This document shows, one piece after another, positions 60,359 through 64,000 of a stretch of DNA of 64,000 nt. The DNA is taken from positions 106,942 through 170,941 of the forward strand of contig NZ_VUKE01000009.1 of NCBI RefSeq assembly GCF_009193175.1, written 5' to 3'. The stretch comes from Georgenia ruanii. GTDB lineage: Bacteria > Actinomycetota > Actinomycetes > Actinomycetales > Actinomycetaceae. The notes below the pieces were generated by a model. That model did not search any database, had not been told where the DNA came from, and worked only from the letters and a program-made list of their open reading frames with translations. Within the stretch, counting starts at the first letter, position 1. Every line of letters begins with the position of its first letter. Position numbers and translations under genes: made by a program.

Positions 60359-60793
60359 ATGGCAGACCGTCCAGTGTCCGCCTACGTGCCAGCTACCAGC
60401 ACGCCGGCGCATACCAAAGCCAGGCGAGCCGCGTTGGGCATTGCCGCGCTGAGCAGCGTTGCCCTCGGCTTGAGCATCCGCACGTTCGGCGATGGTGCGT
60501 GGACCGGCCCTGCCGGCGACGCCTTGTACGCCGTCCTGATCTACCTGCTCGTTGCGATCCTGATCCCCGGGAAGTCCAGGGTCCTGATCGCGGGTGCAGC
60601 AATGATGGCCTGTGCGCTGATCGAGGTCTTCCAATTCACCGGTCTACCCGCGGAGCTGGCACAATCGTGGCCGCCCATTCGGCTGATGCTTGGCACCACC
60701 TTCGGAATGGCGGACCTGTTCGCCTACGGCGGTGGATGCACCCTCGCCTATGCCGGCGATTGGACGCTCAGCAACGCCGCGAAATCCCGGTAG
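60359..60793 (+). CDS. DUF2809 family membrane protein
   Basis: A 144-residue protein with about four helices. The pattern TGPAGDALYAVLIYLLVAIL, then IEVFQFTGLPAEL and RLMLGTTFGMADLFAYGGG matches DUF2809 (VanZ-like). Function unknown; membrane-located. Confidence 0.82.
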   Translation: MADRPVSAYVPATSTPAHTKARRAALGIAALSSVALGLSIRTFGDGAWTGPAGDALYAVLIYLLVAILIPGKSRVLIAGAAMMACALIEVFQFTGLPAELAQSWPPIRLMLGTTFGMADLFAYGGGCTLAYAGDWTLSNAAKSR

Positions 60794-60846
60794 CGGCCAG
60801 GGACTCGGCGGTCATCGGACAAGGCCCGGTGCCCGCTGAGGGATCG

Positions 60847-61677
60847 CTAGCCGACCGTTCCGTCGTGCTTCTTCTGAGCGAGCTGCTGTCGTTGCCATTC
60901 ATGCACGTCGGGCAACCAATCCAACACGCCCGATGGACCGACCCGCGCGTCGTCGGGAGCACCACCGTCTCGGAGGGCTTGCACGTATGCGCGATCCTGT
61001 GTGATTCGTGCTCGGACATGATCAACTCCACCGACTGAGCCGTGACCAGGGATGACGACATCAATGTCGTCGGCCACGCTCTCGAAAAGCTGCAGCGCGC
61101 CGAGGTAGTCCTCGATCGGATTCGCGGCCTCGAGGTCAAGGAACGGCATCAGGATGTCAGAAAGCATGTCGCCGGCGGCGAGGACGCCACACTCCTCGAT
61201 CAACAACGCCGCATGGCCGGGGGCATGGGCCTGATGCTCGATGATTCGGACTTTGGGGCCTTCCCAAGGAATCTGCGCCGCCTCGGTGGGCAGACCAGTG
61301 ATGAGCCCGAGCAGATCCATCGGAATGTCCTCGGCGAACTCCGGGGGCAGCACCTCAGCTACGCGGGCCTGCCAGTCCGCGTTTGACAGCAGGTCTCGCA
61401 TAGAAGCCGCGCAGCGGGCTGTACCGTAACGCGGCGCGTCGCCGAAGTTCGCGTGCCAGAGCACGTGGTCCCAATCGGGGTGCGTCGAGAAACCTGCGAC
61501 GACGGGCTGACCCAACTCCCAAAGGTCGTTCGCGAGGCCGGCCATCTCATCGCTCGTGATACCGGGGTCGATGAGCAACACACCGGCCCGGCCCTGCACG
61601 ACAACGGAATTGCTTTGGATGAACTCGCTCTGGCGAACGAGAACGCCCTCAGCGACGTGTTCCAGCATGAATCCCAC
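60847..61677 (-). CDS. MBL-fold metallohydrolase
   Basis: A 276-residue metallo-beta-lactamase-fold protein. LIDPGITSDE, the metal motif FSTHPDWDHVLW, HAPGHAALL, AAGDMLSD and VIPGHG are placed as in the family. In the HxHxDH motif the second His is replaced by Asp (HPDWDH), which should alter the metal site. Probably a hydrolase of unknown substrate. ATG at 61677 (or 61668). Confidence 0.85.
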   Translation of the reverse strand: MGFMLEHVAEGVLVRQSEFIQSNSVVVQGRAGVLLIDPGITSDEMAGLANDLWELGQPVVAGFSTHPDWDHVLWHANFGDAPRYGTARCAASMRDLLSNADWQARVAEVLPPEFAEDIPMDLLGLITGLPTEAAQIPWEGPKVRIIEHQAHAPGHAALLIEECGVLAAGDMLSDILMPFLDLEAANPIEDYLGALQLFESVADDIDVVIPGHGSVGGVDHVRARITQDRAYVQALRDGGAPDDARVGPSGVLDWLPDVHEWQRQQLAQKKHDGTVG

Positions 61678-62330
61678 TCCGATTGTGGTCTGCGACCCCC
61701 TGTCGAAAACGGTAGTACGTGGCGGTGATCCGAGGGCCGGTTCTGCCGCCGCCTGCGCGGTGTTCCCGTACCGGTCATTGCTGGTCGACGTTCGAGGGGA
61801 GGGTTCATCACGTGCGGCGAACAGGGGCCTTCGTGCCGGTCACCAGGCTCTGGGCCGGAAGTCCTCGGTCACGACCGCTTCCGCGGCGACCGCAGGTGTC
61901 GCGCCCCGATCCTCACGCCGGGCAGGATTGTCGCGCGCCGGCGTCGTTCCATCCGTTCTCCGCCACATCAATGGTTCCGCCGGTCCGCCATACACGGCGA
62001 TCCACCGTCTCGATCGGGTGACCAACGGTGGACGTGTGCTTCGGTGCGACCAGGACGTGCTTGGCCCAACCGCATGCCGGCGTGGAGAGCCTCGACCTCG
62101 CCTGCCTTGCCGGCGATCGCCACGGCGCCAAGCTCACACTCCCCGAGCTGCGCCAGATCGAGGCGGGCACTGCGCATCGACGGCTTCTTCGACCGGCAGG
62201 GGATCCCCCGGGCTGCCTGAGGCACCCGCAGTTCCAGGGCGGTCCCGTTGCGGAGAACCATTCCTGGGCGGGCCTCGCAACCGGTACGTTCGCCACTGGA
62301 GGGGAATCGGACGCGACGGAGGGTCTTCCC
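61678..62330. other. About 650 bp without a convincing gene
   Basis: Only short overlapping frames of poor coding character. Fragments such as LACLAGDRHGAKLTLPELRQ and IDGFFDRQGIPRAA lie in different frames and may be relics of a decayed gene. The end holds the promoter of the lipoprotein gene. Confidence 0.5.
62285..62290 (+). promoter_or_regulatory. -10 element TACGTT before the lipoprotein gene
   Basis: TACGTT in GGTACGTTCG, followed by about 40 bases with GGAGGG before the ATG at 62331. Confidence 0.4.
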
Positions 62331-63527
62331 ATGCAGAGACGCTTACGAGCCTTCGCGCTCCTTGCCGGCGCCGCTCTGGCGCTCACCGGGTGCGGCGGCG
62401 TTCAGGACAACGACTCCCCCACCGCAGTCGCCGACGGCGGGAACAACCCGTGTGCCGACCCGGCCGTGCGCGACCGGGTCGCCGCGGCGATCGCCTCGAC
62501 CACCGACGAGGCCGCAGCCAGCACCCTCGCGACGCCCGAGGACCTGCTGGCGGCCGGCCTCAGCGACGAGGAGGTAGCCGCCCAGCAGGCGAAGTGGGAC
62601 ACCCTCTCGGAGGAAGACCGGGCCTTCCAGCACTGCCTGGCTGCGACCAACGCGGAGGATCTCGCCCGCGCGAAGGTGGACCTGGCCCTCCTCGAGCGCG
62701 AGCAGGCCGAGGAGGACCGCCTGCCGGCCCCGCACGACCCGGATGACTTCGGCGTCGATCCGGCCACGACCCGACTCCTCACGACCACAGACATCGGCAA
62801 CCGCTACTGGGTGGGGTTGCAGCCCGCCAACCCGGCGGTCCCGGGCCGGGAGAAGGACAGCGTCTGCTTCATCGTCCACGTCGCCGCTCAGCCGGGCATG
62901 GGCGCCGGTTGCGGGCCGGTGGAGACCTTCGGCGTGCGTGGCATCGAGCTCGGACACGATGGTCAGGGCGCACTTCTCGTCGCCGACACGCACGACGATC
63001 CCGGCGCCGGGTGGGCCCAGGTGGAGCCGAACCTGTATTTCAAGGAGCCGGGGGCGCCCGCGATGCCCAGGCAGACGTCCGAGCCGCTCAGCCCCGGGGA
63101 AGCGAAACCGTACGAGGCGCTCGTGCGGGGCACCGACTTCGTCCCAGTCCGCATCGAGCGCAACTCCATCGCCCGCTCATCGTTCATCGACGCCTGCTTC
63201 GACGACGGCCGCGCCGGAACCACCCTCTGCTTCGCGCTGCACCTGGACAAGCAGGCCGCCCTGCAGATCCAGGCATGGGAGGAGGGCGGCACCCAGAGGA
63301 AGGTCCAGGAAGACCAGGGTTATCAGCCCTTCGACGTCGAGGGCGGCACCGGCATCATGCGCGCCGACGAGTGGGCGGTCGCCATGCGGGTGCGCTCCGA
63401 CGACGGAGCCTGGGTAGCCTACGTCAACTTGGAGGAGTCCAACCCCGCCGGATCCGTGCCGTCGAAGAGCGTCGACTTCGTGCGGGACGTCTTCATCCCG
63501 GAGCTGCTCAAGTTGCCGACCTCATGA
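62331..63527 (+). CDS. Large lipoprotein, unknown
   Basis: A 398-residue exported lipoprotein (lipobox ALTGC, Cys21). A helical N-terminal region (about 40-130, EEVAAQQAKWDTLSEEDRAF) precedes two related-looking domains with paired cysteines: DSVCFIVHVAAQPGMGAGCG and IDACFDDGRAGTTLCFALHL. No family recognised. ATG at 62331 with GGAGGG seven bases upstream. Overlaps the PLDc_N gene by 4 bp (ATGA). Confidence 0.7.
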   Translation: MQRRLRAFALLAGAALALTGCGGVQDNDSPTAVADGGNNPCADPAVRDRVAAAIASTTDEAAASTLATPEDLLAAGLSDEEVAAQQAKWDTLSEEDRAFQHCLAATNAEDLARAKVDLALLEREQAEEDRLPAPHDPDDFGVDPATTRLLTTTDIGNRYWVGLQPANPAVPGREKDSVCFIVHVAAQPGMGAGCGPVETFGVRGIELGHDGQGALLVADTHDDPGAGWAQVEPNLYFKEPGAPAMPRQTSEPLSPGEAKPYEALVRGTDFVPVRIERNSIARSSFIDACFDDGRAGTTLCFALHLDKQAALQIQAWEEGGTQRKVQEDQGYQPFDVEGGTGIMRADEWAVAMRVRSDDGAWVAYVNLEESNPAGSVPSKSVDFVRDVFIPELLKLPTS

Positions 63528-63805
63528 TCGGGACCAGCGCCGACGGAGGACGGCTCCTGCTCGGCCCAGCCGAGGAGCACGACGTCCTCCTGCCCGCTGC
63601 GTACGACACCGTCTGGTCACTGACCCTCGTGGTCGCCGTCGTCCTCGCCGTGGTCGCCCTCGTTCATCTGGTCCGCCGGAAGGACCTCACCTCGACCCAG
63701 GCCGCCCTGTGGGCGCTGGGCGTCCTCCTCGTCCCGGTCGCCGGCCCTATCGTCTACCTCCTGATCGGCCGACGTGGGAAGGTCCGCGCTCCAACCACTG
63801 GTTAG
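63524..63805 (+). CDS. PLDc_N domain membrane protein
   Basis: A 93-residue protein, N-terminal tail outside, then two helices. The second half LWALGVLLVPVAGPIVYLLI followed by GRRGK is the PLDc_N signature, as in the protein at 6048-6275. Translationally coupled to the lipoprotein gene. Function unknown. Confidence 0.75.
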   Translation: MIGTSADGGRLLLGPAEEHDVLLPAAYDTVWSLTLVVAVVLAVVALVHLVRRKDLTSTQAALWALGVLLVPVAGPIVYLLIGRRGKVRAPTTG

Positions 63806-63872
63806 CGACAGTGCGCTGGGGAGCACCAGGACGGGGACGCTCAGCACATGGCTCAGCACGTGAACAGAAAAC

Positions 63873-64000
63873 GGGCTCTTCAGAATTGAGGGTGTAGTCG
63901 GGGTCTGAATCCGCCGGCCTCTAGCAGGGATCTGGCGATGTAGTTGGTGAGGTTGCGGAAGCCGAGGGCGGAGCCTCGGAGGTGCTCGAGTCGGCCGTTC
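63873..64000 (-). mobile_element. End of an ISL3-like insertion sequence (partial)
   Basis: The element appears to end near 63873 at GGGCTCTTCAGAATTGAGGG, a GGxTCTT terminus as in ISL3 family elements, and runs off the right edge. The direct-repeat flank on the left is not verifiable without the other end. Confidence 0.6.
63880..64000 (-). CDS. ISL3 family transposase, C-terminal fragment
   Basis: The last 39 codons of a transposase whose start lies beyond the window: NGRLEHLRGSALGFRNLTNY, IARSLLEAGGFRP, RLHPQF. This tail is characteristic of actinobacterial ISL3-type transposases (DDE class). The stop codon is at 63880-63882, only 7 bases from the putative IS end. Confidence 0.8.
   Translation of the reverse strand, partial: NGRLEHLRGSALGFRNLTNYIARSLLEAGGFRPRLHPQF

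Noticed and set aside
61719..62021. Plus-strand ORF of about 100 codons
   Set aside because: Arg/Pro-rich composition, no ribosome binding site and no domain pattern; best read as non-coding.

Overview
The window is very GC-rich DNA with actinobacterial habits: GTG starts, 4-bp stop/start overlaps, many leaderless genes with a TANNNT -10 element six or seven bases before the start codon, iron-box and GTAAC-repeat regulatory sites, F420-type luciferase-like oxidoreductases, and a class Ib ribonucleotide reductase. A member of the Micrococcales (Cellulomonas/Georgenia-like) is my inference; no rRNA or tRNA gene is present to test it. Most of the window looks like ordinary chromosome. About the last 5 kb (59-64 kb) is more accessory: small unknown ORFs, a 650-bp stretch without a convincing gene, and the end of an ISL3-type insertion sequence running off the right edge.

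Layout. 0-9 kb: quinone oxidoreductase, paired SMR efflux proteins, secreted calcineurin-like phosphoesterase, a leaderless 58-residue ORF, methyltransferase, ABC exporter, DUF4287 protein and hydrolase. 9-13 kb: iron uptake (EfeU plus an EfeO-type cupredoxin lipoprotein) behind an iron box, ASCH protein, esterase. 13-17.5 kb: the RNA helicase HrpA with two in-frame intragenic repeat elements. 17.6-18.8 kb: an encapsulin nanocompartment with its encapsulated-ferritin cargo. 18.9-30.4 kb: aminotransferase, AspT/YidE-type transporter, flavin monooxygenase, SprT-like protein, solute-binding lipoprotein, ScyD/ScyE protein, P-loop kinase, YeiH, phosphoribosyltransferase, low-molecular-weight phosphatase. 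30.5-40 kb: a promoter-driven micro-ORF, winged-helix protein, two LLM oxidoreductases, GyrI-like, VOC and PEBP proteins, P450, chemotaxis receptor. 41-45.2 kb: nrdHIE and nrdF, followed by an upstream region rich in DnaA-box-like sites. 45.7-49.6 kb: two-component system beside an ABC exporter. 49.7-50.9 kb: luxS-mtn. 51-55.5 kb: TehA-type carrier, YfcE-like phosphoesterase, MHS symporter, aldo/keto reductase. 55.7-58.9 kb: two paralogous TetR genes bracketing three small genes. 59-64 kb: accessory end.

How genes work together. Iron is a recurring theme: EfeU imports it, a DtxR/IdeR-type box probably controls this, and the encapsulin/EncFtn pair stores it; the ferroxidase also protects against oxidative stress. 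LuxS and the nucleosidase form the SAH-detoxifying part of the activated methyl cycle. NrdH reduces NrdEF, and NrdI activates NrdF. The NarL/DesK two-component pair is divergent from an ABC exporter and is the obvious candidate regulator. The two TetR paralogues have the same half-site and spacing (GACAC-N10-GTGTC) upstream of their own genes, suggesting shared or cross-regulated operators.

Most noteworthy: the encapsulin operon, the TetR pair with matching operators, the DnaA-box cluster upstream of nrdH, and repeat elements carried inside hrpA.
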